A DNA stretch of 39,802 bases, taken from assembly GCF_030696055.1 (NCBI RefSeq), contig NZ_JAUYNP010000262.1, positions 1 through 39,802 of the forward strand, read 5' to 3'. Both the position numbers and the translations under genes were made by a program. The notes under the pieces are model-generated. The model was not told where the DNA came from. It did not search any database and was given only the letters and a program-made list of their open reading frames with translations. The stretch is from Pseudomonas sp. (GTDB taxonomy: Bacteria > Pseudomonadota > Gammaproteobacteria > Pseudomonadales > Pseudomonadaceae). This document shows, in pieces, positions 25,506-34,349 of the stretch; within the stretch, counting starts at the first letter, position 1, and each line of letters starts with the position of its first letter.

Positions 25506-28448
25506 CTAAAGCAGGTTCCCCTGCAAAGCAGCGCTATTGGCTGGTCGAACCTTGGCAAACTTGAGCAGATCCGCCAACCCAGCGCCCTTGCTCCGCCAAT
25601 CATGGAACAACGTCTCGCCGAGCAGAACATAGTGCCAAGGCAGCTCATGTCGATGTTCGACAGGTAGGCCATTGATCCGCTCGCACCAGGTCTGCGCCGC
25701 TTTCAGCTTGCGCTGCACATCTGGCTGATTCACATCCTTCTGTGCCTTAGTCTCCACCAAGTAGATGGCCTCGCCAGTGCGCACCAGGAAATCCGGGCAA
25801 TAGAATGCCGGCAGCCCGTCTTGGCGCACATAACGCAGGCGGGCGAAGGTGTGGCGGTTTTCGCTGATCTTGCAGAAGGCCATAACACTGGCATCGGCAC
25901 TCGCCCACTGGATAAAACTCTGCTCCAGCCCACCATGGCGCGCCGCCCAGCCCTGCCGTTCATAGATGCACTTGTTGACCGCCTGCGAGTGCTTCTCCTG
26001 CATCATCAGCTTCGCCACTTCGGACAGATAGCGGTGCTTCACTTCCAGCTCGCCGTGCGGCTCGATCTGCTCGGACTCGATCAGCGCCAGAGCGAATACA
26101 CGGGTGATGTGATCCAACACCGGCTGCAACAACAGCAAGCGCCAGGCTTCATCCAGCAAGGGCTCGAAGGGTTCGCCAAACAGTTGTTGCTCGATATAAC
26201 TTTCGATCCAGCCCGCAAGCTCGGCGGTATTCACCTGCAGATAAGGCTTGGCCACATGCGCGGCGATCTTGTTGCCTTTGGGGAGTGGCTGGCTAAGCGC
26301 CTGACTGATACGCCGGGTCAGGCGCCCGAGCAGGTCGTTGTAGCCCGCCACGTTCATGACGGCGCCATCGACGCGGTAATCGCCGAACAGTGTCTGACTC
26401 TGCAAATCCTGCGAGGTAAATACATCGCCCTTGCCGAGCATTTCCTTGAGCTGTGCCTGACTGAGCTGGGTAAACGGCTGCAGCTCGCCAATAGCTGGCG
26501 CCTGGTGTTCCAGCCACTCCTCGGTGTCACGCAGGATAAAGGGAATGGCGAAATCGTACTGGCCGTGATCCTCACGCAGCCCGACCGCCTGCATGTCGCC
26601 GGTGCCACTGGTATTGTCTGTGCCATCACCCGTGGTGCCGGCCAGGCCCTCCAGCATCAACTCGTTGTAGAACTGTTGAAAGGCCGGATGCTCGATGATG
26701 GTCAGTACGTCAATCAGGCTCTGCGGCTCCTGCCCGGCCTTGAGCAAGGCACGGTTCTCTGCCTTGATATCGGCGTACTCCGGGTCACGCCACATCAGGC
26801 GCAGGCCGCGGCCGATGGTCTGCTCCAGGAGGATCTGCGCCTGGCTCGAACGTAACGGTACGATCACGCAGATGTTGTTGACGTCGAAACCCTCGCGCAA
26901 CATCAGCACGCTGACGATCACCCGCGGCGTGGCATGCGCATCAACGTTGAACAAGCGCTCACGCACTGGCGCCCAGTCCTTCTCACCCAGTTCGGCCTTC
27001 TTGCCCGAATCGATGGCCATCACCTCGTCTTCGCCCAACCCTTCGTCCAGCAGAAACTGCACCACCCGGGGCGACACCGTGGTGTCCTCGCACACCACCA
27101 GCATCTTCGGATGGCGATTCGGGTCGATGCCGGCGAAATCGGCCTCCAACTTACGCAGCTTCTGCAGGCCGGCCCGCAACATCACCCGCTGGCCTTCGCC
27201 TAAAACAGGATTGCCATCGGCATCACGCTCGGCCTTGAATTCCAGCGGCAGCGCACCGATTTCCTTGCGCCGGTCGAGTACCAACGACTTCACCAGCCCG
27301 GCGCCCATCGCCGTCTTCAGGTCGAAATCGGTGATGATGTGGGGGAAATACAGCTTCTTCTTGTTCTTGCCACTGCCCACGTCGTTGTACGGCGTGGCCG
27401 AGAAGTCCAGCTGCACGAAACGCTGCCCCTTGCTTTCGGCAATCAGGCTCAGGCTCTTCTGCCACTCCACTTCCGTGACTTCACCTTCGCGCTTGAACGC
27501 GTGGATATGGTGCGCCTCGTCGTTGAACACCATCAGCTCAGGCAGGCCAACCAGATAATCCAGCACATCGCCACGCGCGTAGCGGCGATCCAGCACGTCC
27601 AGGCTATTACCGGTCGCGCGCCCTGGCGTCAGCGGCAGCAAGCCCGCGATCAGCTGTTGCGGATCGGCCAGGCTGCCCGGCGCGCTCATCTCATAGTCGT
27701 CATCGTCTGGCGCCACGTCGCTGAGCAGGTGCCAGTTACTGATGGCAATCAGCCCGTTACCGGTGGCTTTCAAGCCGATCTCGGCCTTGGTGCAGGTGTT
27801 GCCACGGACGAAGCCGAACACGCGCTCGCGCTGTGCCTCGGGGATAAACAGCTCGGCATAGCGCGCCACGTCGGAGCTGGCGAAATCACGCTGACCGTTG
27901 GCTTCCTTGCCGAGGAAGGCATCCAGCAAGCGCTCGTAAACGATCAGGCCGGGAGCCACGACGAGGAAGTTACGGGTGAAGCGCGCATCGTCCACACCCG
28001 CTTCCTGCGCCGTTGTCTTGTTCAGCAGCTGCCATACCAGCAGCGCCTGCAGCACCCAGGTCTTGCCGGTGCCGGTGGCCATCTTCAGGCAGTATTTGGG
28101 GTGCGCATGCTTGGCCTGGCTGACCTCGCTCAGGCGATGGCCGACCAGCAAAGCATCCGGTGCGACCTGCTGGTAAAGATCCTTCAGCGTGGTGCAACCC
28201 AGTACCTCATGGGCAACGATGCAGTTGAGAATCGCCTGACGCTGGCCTGGGTGGAAGTTCAAACCGCTGCGAGTGGCGGTCATTTCCGCGCCGAACCACC
28301 ATTTGAGCAGTTCGGCCGTAACCGGCGTGACCAGCTCGAAGATATCCGCCACGCCATCTTCCAGACCGAGGCACAGGGCATTGGTACGCAGCGTCAGGGC
28401 ATCGCTCAGTTGCAACTGTTCGCGGTTCGGCTTGTTCGGCTCGTTCAT
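25506..28448 (-). CDS. res: Type III restriction endonuclease, Res subunit
   Basis: Res is the ATP-dependent translocase and nuclease of a type III restriction system; with Mod it cleaves DNA that has unmethylated, inversely oriented sites. The product is 980 residues, as expected. Superfamily 2 helicase motifs are intact: motif I MATGTGKT at 123-130, motif [10 protein letters not shown], motif [11 protein letters not shown], and motif [13 protein letters not shown]. The C-terminal nuclease is also intact, with Asp886 in [10 protein letters not shown] and Glu899-Thr-Lys901 (PD-ETK). It overlaps the mod stop by 4 bases. Ile before Val is never ATA here, unlike in resident genes, which supports horizontal origin. 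Confidence 0.93.
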   Translation of the reverse strand: MNEPNKPNREQLQLSDALTLRTNALCLGLEDGVADIFELVTPVTAELLKWWFGAEMTATRSGLNFHPGQRQAILNCIVAHEVLGCTTLKDLYQQVAPDALLVGHRLSEVSQAKHAHPKYCLKMATGTGKTWVLQALLVWQLLNKTTAQEAGVDDARFTRNFLVVAPGLIVYERLLDAFLGKEANGQRDFASSDVARYAELFIPEAQRERVFGFVRGNTCTKAEIGLKATGNGLIAISNWHLLSDVAPDDDDYEMSAPGSLADPQQLIAGLLPLTPGRATGNSLDVLDRRYARGDVLDYLVGLPELMVFNDEAHHIHAFKREGEVTEVEWQKSLSLIAESKGQRFVQLDFSATPYNDVGSGKNKKKLYFPHIITDFDLKTAMGAGLVKSLVLDRRKEIGALPLEFKAERDADGNPVLGEGQRVMLRAGLQKLRKLEADFAGIDPNRHPKMLVVCEDTTVSPRVVQFLLDEGLGEDEVMAIDSGKKAELGEKDWAPVRERLFNVDAHATPRVIVSVLMLREGFDVNNICVIVPLRSSQAQILLEQTIGRGLRLMWRDPEYADIKAENRALLKAGQEPQSLIDVLTIIEHPAFQQFYNELMLEGLAGTTGDGTDNTSGTGDMQAVGLREDHGQYDFAIPFILRDTEEWLEHQAPAIGELQPFTQLSQAQLKEMLGKGDVFTSQDLQSQTLFGDYRVDGAVMNVAGYNDLLGRLTRRISQALSQPLPKGNKIAAHVAKPYLQVNTAELAGWIESYIEQQLFGEPFEPLLDEAWRLLLLQPVLDHITRVFALALIESEQIEPHGELEVKHRYLSEVAKLMMQEKHSQAVNKCIYERQGWAARHGGLEQSFIQWASADASVMAFCKISENRHTFARLRYVRQDGLPAFYCPDFLVRTGEAIYLVETKAQKDVNQPDVQRKLKAAQTWCERINGLPVEHRHELPWHYVLLGETLFHDWRSKGAGLADLLKFAKVRPANSAALQGNLL

Positions 28449-30559
28449 TGCGCGCCCTCCACGCCGACGTTGACTGCCACTTCGGCCTCGAAGCCGAACA
28501 CATCCACCGCCCGTACACAGACCCGTCGAGGGCCGGTCTTGGCCGGCACCTGCAACACGGCCTCGGTCACCACCCGAAGCGGGTCGCCATCGTTGTCCAC
28601 ATTGCCCCGATAGTCCTGCCAGACCGAGCGAAACACCTCGCCGTCGTAATCCGGATCGACTGCCCAGTACTCGATCATCGCCAGTGGCTCGACGTTCATC
28701 ACCTGCTGCAACTTGGCGCGGTTGTCGTCGTCCAGATTGATCGCTTCCGGCGAGAGCAATACATAGTTGGCCAGGCTGACCTTGAGATTTTCCTGTTGCC
28801 CGTCAGCGCTACGCTGGCGTTGCACCGGCTTGATCTTCAGGTACTGCAAGCTGGCGAAACGCACGCTGCCACGGAGTTTTTCCAGACTGCCTTTCTTCTT
28901 CAAACGGTCGAGCAAGTCCGGTGGGATCACCAGTACTTCCAGACCCGGATCATTCAGCGCATCGATGCTTTCGCCGATGTTCGGCTCGAAATTCCAGCCC
29001 AGCACCACCACCTTGTCCCAGCCCCCGAGCAGGCTGTCGCGCTGAGCCAGAGCCTTCTTCAGGGTCGCCGCACCAGTCAACTTGTTCGGCGAATCGGCAT
29101 ATACCAGGGTGCGCATGCCGCCTCCGGCGATACTGCCGAGGTTGCGCAGCGGGTTGTCTTCTTCCGCCAAAGGCAGCGCGCCATATAGCGACAATACGAT
29201 CTGCGACAGATCGCCGATGCGGAAGTTGCGACCCAGGGTGCTCTTCGCCGCCTCGACCTGATAATCGCCGATAGCCTGATACAGGAAAGGCTGGGCGTTC
29301 TGGTCGATCAGGCGCTTGCGCATAATCATGCAAGCTGGCTTGCCCAGATCGCTGGTAATCCAGCGCCGGCCCAGCCGCTCGGCTACGGCGGCGGTGGTGC
29401 CGGAGCCGCCAAAGAAGTCGGCGACCAGGCCACCTTCTGGACAAGAGGCTTTTAAAATTCGCTCGAGCAGATCTTCCGGCTTTTGTGTTGCATAGCCAGT
29501 TCGCTCTTTTGCCATCGGATTTGCCGAATTCACATCCTCCCACACGTTGTCTTCATCGGCGTCGATGTCTAGAAATTCAAGCCCCCACAGATCCTCGATC
29601 TGCTTACCTTTCGATTCGTGTAAGTATTGTTTGTAGGACGGATAGGCATTGTCGCGGATGGGATCAATCCACCTATCTTCCGCTTTCAATCGTATTTCTG
29701 TTTCTTTGGAATACGTTTTCAGAAGAGTCTTTCGGTAGTAGCCAACACCGTCAAAATGCTTAAACCTTGCTTTGTACTCATCTGAATACTCTAGGTACTG
29801 ATTCCTGTACTCATACTGAGGGCCTTTGGAGTACCAAAAAATAGTGTCGTGGTTGACCGGGTACTTATTAGCACGTGCCTTGCTACTTCCTGCGAATGGC
29901 GTTCTCTTCCAGATAATTTCGTTCAGAAAGTTTGTCTTTCCAAACACATCATCTAGCACCAGCTTGACGTAGTGACCCACATGCCAATCCAGATGCACAT
30001 AGATCGAGCCGGTGTCGCTCAATAGCTCGCGCATCAGAATCAGCCGTGGCGTGATCATTTCCAGGTAGGAGGCGGTGCCATCGCTCCAGGTATCGGAGTA
30101 GGCGAACTGCTCGATCACCGTCGGCCGCTGCTCCAGCTCCACACCGGGCAGAGTGACTTTGGTGCGGTAGTCGGCCTTGGAGTCGAACGGCGGGTCGATA
30201 TAGATCAGGTCGAGCTTGCCGCGCAGGCTGGGCAGGTCGGTCTCGGGGTCGCCAGCCAGCAAGGCGGCCATGGACAACAGGTTGTCGCCGTAGAGCAAAC
30301 GGTTGCGCCACGCGGCACCGGCATCGCCCAGCGCCGGCTGCACCTCACCGAACAAGCCACCCTGCACCGCCGCCAGCGACTGCTGGCGCAGGTTGGCACT
30401 TATCCAATCGCTAGCCTTGCTGTCCTTCGACGGCAATACCCATTCGCGCGTCTGCAGCCCCACGCGGTGCCGGCCCTCCAGGCTTTCCAGGATTTTTTCC
30501 GCCACCTGCCGCCCACGGGCAACGATTTCGGGGAGTTGTTCAAGCAGCGACTTAGCCAT
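28445..30559 (-). CDS. mod: Type III DNA-adenine methyltransferase, Mod subunit
   Basis: Mod recognises the target and methylates adenine N6, for protection alone and for cleavage with Res. Motif order is beta-class: catalytic DPPF at residues 122-125 ([12 protein letters not shown]), then the target-recognition region (about 190-365), then the S-adenosylmethionine motif DFFGGSGTT from residue 381, then a 300-residue C-terminal part. I chose the ATG at 30559 (704 residues), with GGA six bases upstream; a TTG at 30574 is in frame but lies inside an operator. The target-recognition part (about 29450-29950) is much poorer in GC than the rest. No simple-sequence tract suggesting phase variation was seen. 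Confidence 0.93.
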   Translation of the reverse strand: MAKSLLEQLPEIVARGRQVAEKILESLEGRHRVGLQTREWVLPSKDSKASDWISANLRQQSLAAVQGGLFGEVQPALGDAGAAWRNRLLYGDNLLSMAALLAGDPETDLPSLRGKLDLIYIDPPFDSKADYRTKVTLPGVELEQRPTVIEQFAYSDTWSDGTASYLEMITPRLILMRELLSDTGSIYVHLDWHVGHYVKLVLDDVFGKTNFLNEIIWKRTPFAGSSKARANKYPVNHDTIFWYSKGPQYEYRNQYLEYSDEYKARFKHFDGVGYYRKTLLKTYSKETEIRLKAEDRWIDPIRDNAYPSYKQYLHESKGKQIEDLWGLEFLDIDADEDNVWEDVNSANPMAKERTGYATQKPEDLLERILKASCPEGGLVADFFGGSGTTAAVAERLGRRWITSDLGKPACMIMRKRLIDQNAQPFLYQAIGDYQVEAAKSTLGRNFRIGDLSQIVLSLYGALPLAEEDNPLRNLGSIAGGGMRTLVYADSPNKLTGAATLKKALAQRDSLLGGWDKVVVLGWNFEPNIGESIDALNDPGLEVLVIPPDLLDRLKKKGSLEKLRGSVRFASLQYLKIKPVQRQRSADGQQENLKVSLANYVLLSPEAINLDDDNRAKLQQVMNVEPLAMIEYWAVDPDYDGEVFRSVWQDYRGNVDNDGDPLRVVTEAVLQVPAKTGPRRVCVRAVDVFGFEAEVAVNVGVEGAQ

Positions 30560-30567
30560 GGAAATCC

Positions 30568-30587
30568 AGTTCAATTCGTATTGAACT
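30568..30587. promoter_or_regulatory. Inverted-repeat operator next to mod
   Basis: AGTTCAAT-TCGT-ATTGAACT is a perfect inverted repeat with 8-base arms, ending nine bases before the mod start codon on the minus strand. It shares GTTCAA/TTGAAC half-sites with a second site 47 bases away (centre to centre). Probable target of the divergent small regulator. Confidence 0.6.
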
Positions 30588-30614
30588 ATTAATTCAATAG
30601 AAAACCGAACAAGT

Positions 30615-30634
30615 GTTCAACTAATTGATTGAAC
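30615..30634. promoter_or_regulatory. Inverted-repeat operator next to the regulator gene
   Basis: GTTCAA (30615-30620) and TTGAAC (30629-30634) form an inverted repeat with an eight-base spacer, 20 bases before the regulator ATG. With the site at 30568-30587 it would let one protein control both divergent transcripts. A partly overlapping GAACA-AG-TGTTC (30607-30618) is also seen. Confidence 0.5.
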
Positions 30635-30654
30635 TGCGCTTCAAATTCGCCGAC

Positions 30655-31053
30655 ATGAATGAGAAAGCCCAGTTCGCCGAACGCCTGAAAACCGCCATGC
30701 TCGCCGCCGGTTACGAGCCTCGTCCGTCGGTTCTTGAGCGGGAGTTCAACCTTCACTACTGGGGTAACCCGATCACTTTCCAGGCGGTAAGACGTTGGCT
30801 GCGCGGCGAGTCGCTTCCTGAGCAAGACAAACTGCAAGTACTGGCCGAGTGGCTGCGGGTCGATCCGCAAGCCCTGCGTTTCGGCGATGGTGCCGTGCAA
30901 CGCATCCAGGAAACTCGCAGTCGCTGGGATCAGGCCTTAATGGGTGAAGAGCGCGAAGTGATACAGGCCTACCTCGACCTGCCGACAGAGCAGCGCAAGA
31001 TCATTCGCGAAGTGATCCTGGCATTCAAAAAAGCGCTAGGAACCGTCAAGTAG
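30655..31053 (+). CDS. Small helix-turn-helix regulator of the restriction locus
   Basis: The 132-residue protein resembles XRE-like regulators found with phage and restriction genes. The N-terminal part (NEKAQFAERLKTAMLAAGYE, then SVLEREFNLHYWGNPITFQAVRRWLRGE) reads as a helix-turn-helix with ITFQAVRRWL as the recognition helix, followed by LPEQDKLQVLAEWLRVDPQALRFG. The C-terminal half is helical and may dimerise. The ATG at 30655 starts the conserved part; a TTG at 30625 lies inside an operator. No clear ribosome binding site precedes it, so translation may be weak or leaderless. Divergence from mod and the paired inverted repeats suggest that it represses or times mod-res and itself. Confidence 0.75.
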   Translation: MNEKAQFAERLKTAMLAAGYEPRPSVLEREFNLHYWGNPITFQAVRRWLRGESLPEQDKLQVLAEWLRVDPQALRFGDGAVQRIQETRSRWDQALMGEEREVIQAYLDLPTEQRKIIREVILAFKKALGTVK

Positions 31054-31178
31054 ACTGTCCACTCAGTGAGCGTTTATTCACCCTCAAGCCGCTTTTCAGG
31101 TTGCCGGCAGTGAATGACGCAAACGCGCTGAAGCCCAACGAGATACAAGCAGACAGCAGTTGTGACCACACTATCGCC

Positions 31179-31216
31179 GTTGGGCTTCGGTGCTGCGCCC
31201 CTCAACCCAGCCTACG
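31179..31216 (-). repeat. Diverged GTAGGTTGGGCT-type repeat, right of the restriction genes
   Basis: Read on the minus strand this begins CGTAGGCTGGGTTGAGGGGC and ends GAAGCCCAACG, a degenerate version of the repeat at 25321-25352 in opposite orientation. A further GAAGCCCAACG lies at 31131-31141. The 366 bases between the regulator and the next gene consist of this repeat, the znuA relic described below and a short leader. Confidence 0.5.
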
Positions 31217-31307
31217 ACGCGGGCAGGCTGCTCAGGAATTCCACCAGGCCGTTGGCCAGGGTTACCGGCAGGCCGGCGCTCAGGGTTTCGGCCAGGCGTG
31301 GGCGTAG
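31212..31307 (-). pseudogene. Relic of a znuA 3' end
   Basis: Bases 31254-31307 match 32940-32993 inside the intact znuA at 51 of 54 positions and in the same frame: the relic encodes LRPRLAETLSAGLPVTLA and znuA has LRPRLAETLTAGLPVTLA. After that it reads NGLVEFLSSLPAS and a stop (TAG at 31212-31214), a different C terminus from the intact gene. Upstream of the Leu the match stops abruptly. The missing middle could be explained by deletion between CTGGCC repeats. It shows that znuA once ended here, or that a second copy was broken. Confidence 0.8.
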
Positions 31308-31419
31308 TTCGTAGGGTGGATGACGCTTTACCTATTTGAGAGGGGCGAGTCCAAGACCTGACCCTATGTGTTTCTATGTCTGTTGCTATGTGTGCTTTGG
31401 TGATGCCAGGAGGCAAAAG

Positions 31420-32700
31420 ATGAAAAAGGTCTATGCAGTGGCGGCCCTGTTGGTCGTCATAGGGGGCGGCTGCTATTTCTGGGTGCGCGATGAGGCGCCT
31501 AGCGCCGACGTGCAAAGCTGGTTGCAGCAACTCGCAGCGACGCCGGACGAGAGCGCGGCCTATCTCTACCTGGCCGGTCTGGATGCGACGCTGGAGCAGC
31601 AGCCGGCGATCCTTGGCGCGGAGCGGCTGAAAGCCTATCAAGCCTGGTATGTCCAGCATGGTGCCGGTGATACGAGCTTTGTGCCTGGCAAGCAGGCGCA
31701 ACTCAAGCTGCCCGAGGGCGCGGACTTCTGCGCGATCGAGGCGCCCGACTGCCTGACCGCGCTGCTCGCTCGGGAGCCGGCGCCCTTGCCCGGTGAACAG
31801 GCCGCGCTGCTGGAGCGTTACCGGCATTATCTGACCCTCGGCGACTATCACACCCTGACCAGCCCGAGCATCGCCGAACCCCTGGCGCCGATGCAGTATT
31901 TCAGTCGTGCCAATCAATTGCTGACCCTGCAGGCCCTGCAACTGGCCAAGGCCGGCGACGGCGCGGCGGCGCTGGCGTTGCTGCAGGACGATGTGACGCA
32001 GTTGCGCCGGCAGCTGGCGATGGCCGATCAACTGGTGCAGAAGATGATCCTGGTGGCGATGCTCAACCGCGACCTGGAATGGCTGGCGCAGCTGTACCGG
32101 CGCGGGTTGGTTCCTGCTCCGGCCCCGCTGGCGCCGCTGAGCGAGGCGGAGCGCTCGCTGCACGCGGCCCTCTTGCGCGAGTTCGGCAGCGGCGCCGCGC
32201 TGTTCGCCGAGCTGGGGTACAAGGAACTGGGCGACTTTATCGGCAACGAAACGCTCGGCCGGCTGGCGTTGCTCTTCGTTTACAAGCCACAGATGACGGT
32301 CAACGCCGTGCTGCCGCCTTTCCAGCAGCTTTCCGCCCGTTCGCAGCTCGATCCTGAGGACTTTCAGCAGGCCGTGCAGGCTGCCGCCCCGTTGCAGGCA
32401 TCGCCGCTGAGCCTGCGCAATTACGTCGGATCGGTGCTGCTGGCTATCGCCGTGCCGGACCTTAACCGCTACATAGGTCGGCTGCAGGACCTGGACGCCA
32501 AACTCAAACTGGTCAATCTCAGCAGCCAGCTGCCGCCCGGTGTGCCGACGCCCGAACAGTTGGCGGCTTTGCCGGAGTCGGGCAACCCTTACCGTCCGCA
32601 GGAGCCGCCGTACTGGGAGGCTGAGCAGGGTCGTCTGTGTTTCAGCGGTCCCTTGGAGGATAGGCACAGCGGCCGCTGCGTGACCCTGGGGGTGCCCTAA
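31420..32700 (+). CDS. Hypothetical membrane-anchored protein
   Basis: I do not recognise a family. The 426-residue product starts with a short cytoplasmic MKK, a hydrophobic segment (residues 4-22, VYAVAALLVVIGGGCYFWV) and a long soluble part that should be periplasmic. That part is helical, rich in Leu, Ala and Gln, with segments such as SAAYLYLAGLDATLEQQPA and LLTLQALQLAKAGDGAAALA that look like helical repeats, and an acidic-proline C terminus containing two Cys. The start is set by CAGGAGG at 31408-31414, six bases before ATG; a longer in-frame reading lacks such a site. Upstream, CTATGT occurs three times (31364, 31374, 31386). It lies between two gene relics, so it is probably part of acquired DNA. 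Confidence 0.75.
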   Translation: MKKVYAVAALLVVIGGGCYFWVRDEAPSADVQSWLQQLAATPDESAAYLYLAGLDATLEQQPAILGAERLKAYQAWYVQHGAGDTSFVPGKQAQLKLPEGADFCAIEAPDCLTALLAREPAPLPGEQAALLERYRHYLTLGDYHTLTSPSIAEPLAPMQYFSRANQLLTLQALQLAKAGDGAAALALLQDDVTQLRRQLAMADQLVQKMILVAMLNRDLEWLAQLYRRGLVPAPAPLAPLSEAERSLHAALLREFGSGAALFAELGYKELGDFIGNETLGRLALLFVYKPQMTVNAVLPPFQQLSARSQLDPEDFQQAVQAAAPLQASPLSLRNYVGSVLLAIAVPDLNRYIGRLQDLDAKLKLVNLSSQLPPGVPTPEQLAALPESGNPYRPQEPPYWEAEQGRLCFSGPLEDRHSGRCVTLGVP

Positions 32701-32745
32701 GGAATATGAGTGGTGCGGTTCACTGCAAGCACATACATCGCAGAT

Positions 32746-32832
32746 AAACGTATCCCCCAGGATGGGTGGATTTCCCTGCGTTTGGCGGGCCGTGAAGTCG
32801 ACATCCGGGTCTCCATCCTGCCGTCATCATTT
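32746..32832 (+). pseudogene. Relic of a GspE-type secretion ATPase gene
   Basis: One frame reads KRIPQDGWISLRLAGREVD followed by IRVSILPSSF. This is the conserved stretch just before the Walker A region of type II secretion ATPases (typically KRIPQDGRISLR, then an AGREVDVRVSTLPS-like run). The invariant Arg after QDG is Trp here. Nothing else of the gene remains: the match begins about 45 bases after the hypothetical gene and ends three bases before the znuA stop codon, which is read on the other strand. Confidence 0.7.
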
Positions 32833-32834
32833 TG

Positions 32835-33797
32835 CTACAGCGCCTCCAAACAACCTGCCAATTCACTGGCCAGATTTTCCAGCAAGGCTTCATAGCCGCC
32901 CGCATCCACCGGCAAGGCGCCGCCCATGGCGTCCAGCTCGGCCAGGGTTACCGGCAGGCCGGCTGTCAGGGTCTCGGCCAGGCGTGGGCGTAGCGGCGGC
33001 TCGCTGAATACGCAGGTCGGGCCTGCCTGTTGCAGGCGCTGGCGCATGGCGGCGACATGCTGGGCGCCGGGTTGTACCTCACCCAGCACACTGAACACCC
33101 CGGCATGCTCGAGGCCATAGGCGGCTTCGAAGTAGTCATAGGCTTCGTGGAAGACGAAATAGGGCTTGCCGGCCAGGGCACTCAGGCGAGCTTGCAGGCG
33201 CCGATCCAGCGCGCTCAGGCGTGCGTCGAAGGCCTGGACATTGGCCTGATAGCGCGCCGCGTTGGCGGGGTCGGCAGCCGCCAGATCGGCGGCCATCTTC
33301 GCGGCTATGACTCGGGCATTGGCCGGCAGCAACCACAGGTGCGCATCCAGGCTGCCGGGGCGATGGTCGTGGTCATGCTGGTCGGCGGCGGAAGACTGGT
33401 GCTCGTCATGCTCATCATGCTCGGCCTGTTCAGCATGGCTATCGCCAAAATGGCGCAGGCTCATATTCGGCAGCTGTTGCACCGCCACGCTGGGCCGGTC
33501 GCGACCGGCCAGCACCCGCGGCAGGAAATTTTCCAGCTCGGGGCCGATCCAGTACAGCAAATCGGCCTCGCGCACGCGGCGCACATCGGAAGGCCGCAGC
33601 GCGTAATGATGCGGCGAGGCGCCCGGCGGCAGCAGCACCTCGGGCTGGCCGAGGCCGTCCTGTACGGCGGCGGCGATCAGCTGCAGTGGTTTGATGCTGG
33701 TCAGCACGCGCAGCTGAGCGTGAGATTGGGCCTGGGCCGCGGTTGTCAGGGACAGGGTGAGAAGCAATAGGGCGATAACAGAAAAAAGACGCGACAC
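32835..33797 (-). CDS. znuA: ZnuA, periplasmic zinc-binding protein
   Basis: ZnuA captures zinc for the ZnuBC importer. The product is about 320 residues with a signal peptide ending AQA. It has the cluster A-I fold marks: SIKPLQLIAAAV, zinc ligand His in PGASPHHYALRPSD, a His/Asp-rich loop (residues about 120-150, containing HDEHDEH and DQHDHDH), a second His in LDAHLWL, a third in YFVFHEAYDYF, and ELDAMGG near the C terminus. I prefer the GTG at 33797 because the product MSRLF matches pseudomonad ZnuA starts; GTG at 33806 is possible. It is divergent from zur. Its stop codon abuts a GspE relic, and a piece of a second znuA 3' end lies 1.6 kb downstream. Confidence 0.93.
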   Translation of the reverse strand: MSRLFSVIALLLLTLSLTTAAQAQSHAQLRVLTSIKPLQLIAAAVQDGLGQPEVLLPPGASPHHYALRPSDVRRVREADLLYWIGPELENFLPRVLAGRDRPSVAVQQLPNMSLRHFGDSHAEQAEHDEHDEHQSSAADQHDHDHRPGSLDAHLWLLPANARVIAAKMAADLAAADPANAARYQANVQAFDARLSALDRRLQARLSALAGKPYFVFHEAYDYFEAAYGLEHAGVFSVLGEVQPGAQHVAAMRQRLQQAGPTCVFSEPPLRPRLAETLTAGLPVTLAELDAMGGALPVDAGGYEALLENLASELAGCLEAL

Positions 33798-33824
33798 GGG
33801 CAGCACTCGAACGGGAAGGAACAG

Positions 33825-33837
33825 GTAATATAATAAC
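33825..33837. promoter_or_regulatory. Possible Zur box between znuA and zur
   Basis: GTAATATAATAAC is an AT-rich, roughly palindromic stretch in the 66-base gap between the divergent znuA and zur genes. It resembles Zur boxes of gammaproteobacteria (core like GTTATANTATAAC) but matches imperfectly. Position is the main support. Confidence 0.4.
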
Positions 33838-33863
33838 GTCTCTCACCGCCCAAGTCGTCGCCC

Positions 33864-34349
33864 ATGACTCAGCCGCCCCTGGCTTCACGCCCCCATGATC
33901 ACTCCCACTGCGTCAACCACGCCCTGGCCGAGGCCGAAAGCATCTGCACGCGCCAGGGTCTGCGCCTGACCGCACTGCGCAAGCGCGTGCTGGAGCTGGT
34001 CTGGCAGAGCCACAAGCCGTTGGGCGCCTACGACATTCTCGGCGTGTTGAGCGAGCAGGACGGCCGTCGTGCCGCGCCGCCGACCGTCTACCGGGCGTTG
34101 GATTTCCTCCTGGAAAACGGCCTGGTGCATCGGATTTCCTCGCTCAACGCCTTCGTCGGCTGCAGCCACCCGGAGCATGCCCATCAGGGCCAGTTCCTGA
34201 TCTGCCGCAGTTGCCACGCCGCCATCGAGCTGGAACAGCAGAGCATCAGCGAGGCGATCGTGGCCTGCGCCGCCGGGGTCGGCTTCGTGGTGGAAAGCCA
34301 GACGGTGGAAGTGGTCGGCCTGTGCGCCGGTTGTCGGGAGGTCGCATGA
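33864..34349 (+). CDS. zur: Zur, zinc-responsive Fur-family repressor
   Basis: Zur represses zinc uptake genes when zinc is sufficient (np20/PA5499 in P. aeruginosa). The product is 161 residues. The N terminus has a winged helix ([15 protein letters not shown], then [19 protein letters not shown]). The C-terminal metal and dimerisation domain has [21 protein letters not shown] and VGLCAGC, so the two CxxC pairs of the structural zinc site are present. Its stop overlaps the znuC start (ATGA), making zur-znuC-znuB one operon. Confidence 0.95.
   Translation: MTQPPLASRPHDHSHCVNHALAEAESICTRQGLRLTALRKRVLELVWQSHKPLGAYDILGVLSEQDGRRAAPPTVYRALDFLLENGLVHRISSLNAFVGCSHPEHAHQGQFLICRSCHAAIELEQQSISEAIVACAAGVGFVVESQTVEVVGLCAGCREVA

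Noticed and set aside
28445..30574. Phase-variable repeat tract in mod
   Set aside because: No long homopolymer or tandem short repeat is present; the longest run noticed is six A's, so switching by slippage is not supported.
31336..31419. In-frame N-terminal extension of the hypothetical gene
   Set aside because: The extra 28 residues are Cys-rich and lack a ribosome binding site, while CAGGAGG precedes the ATG at 31420 and that start gives a proper membrane anchor.
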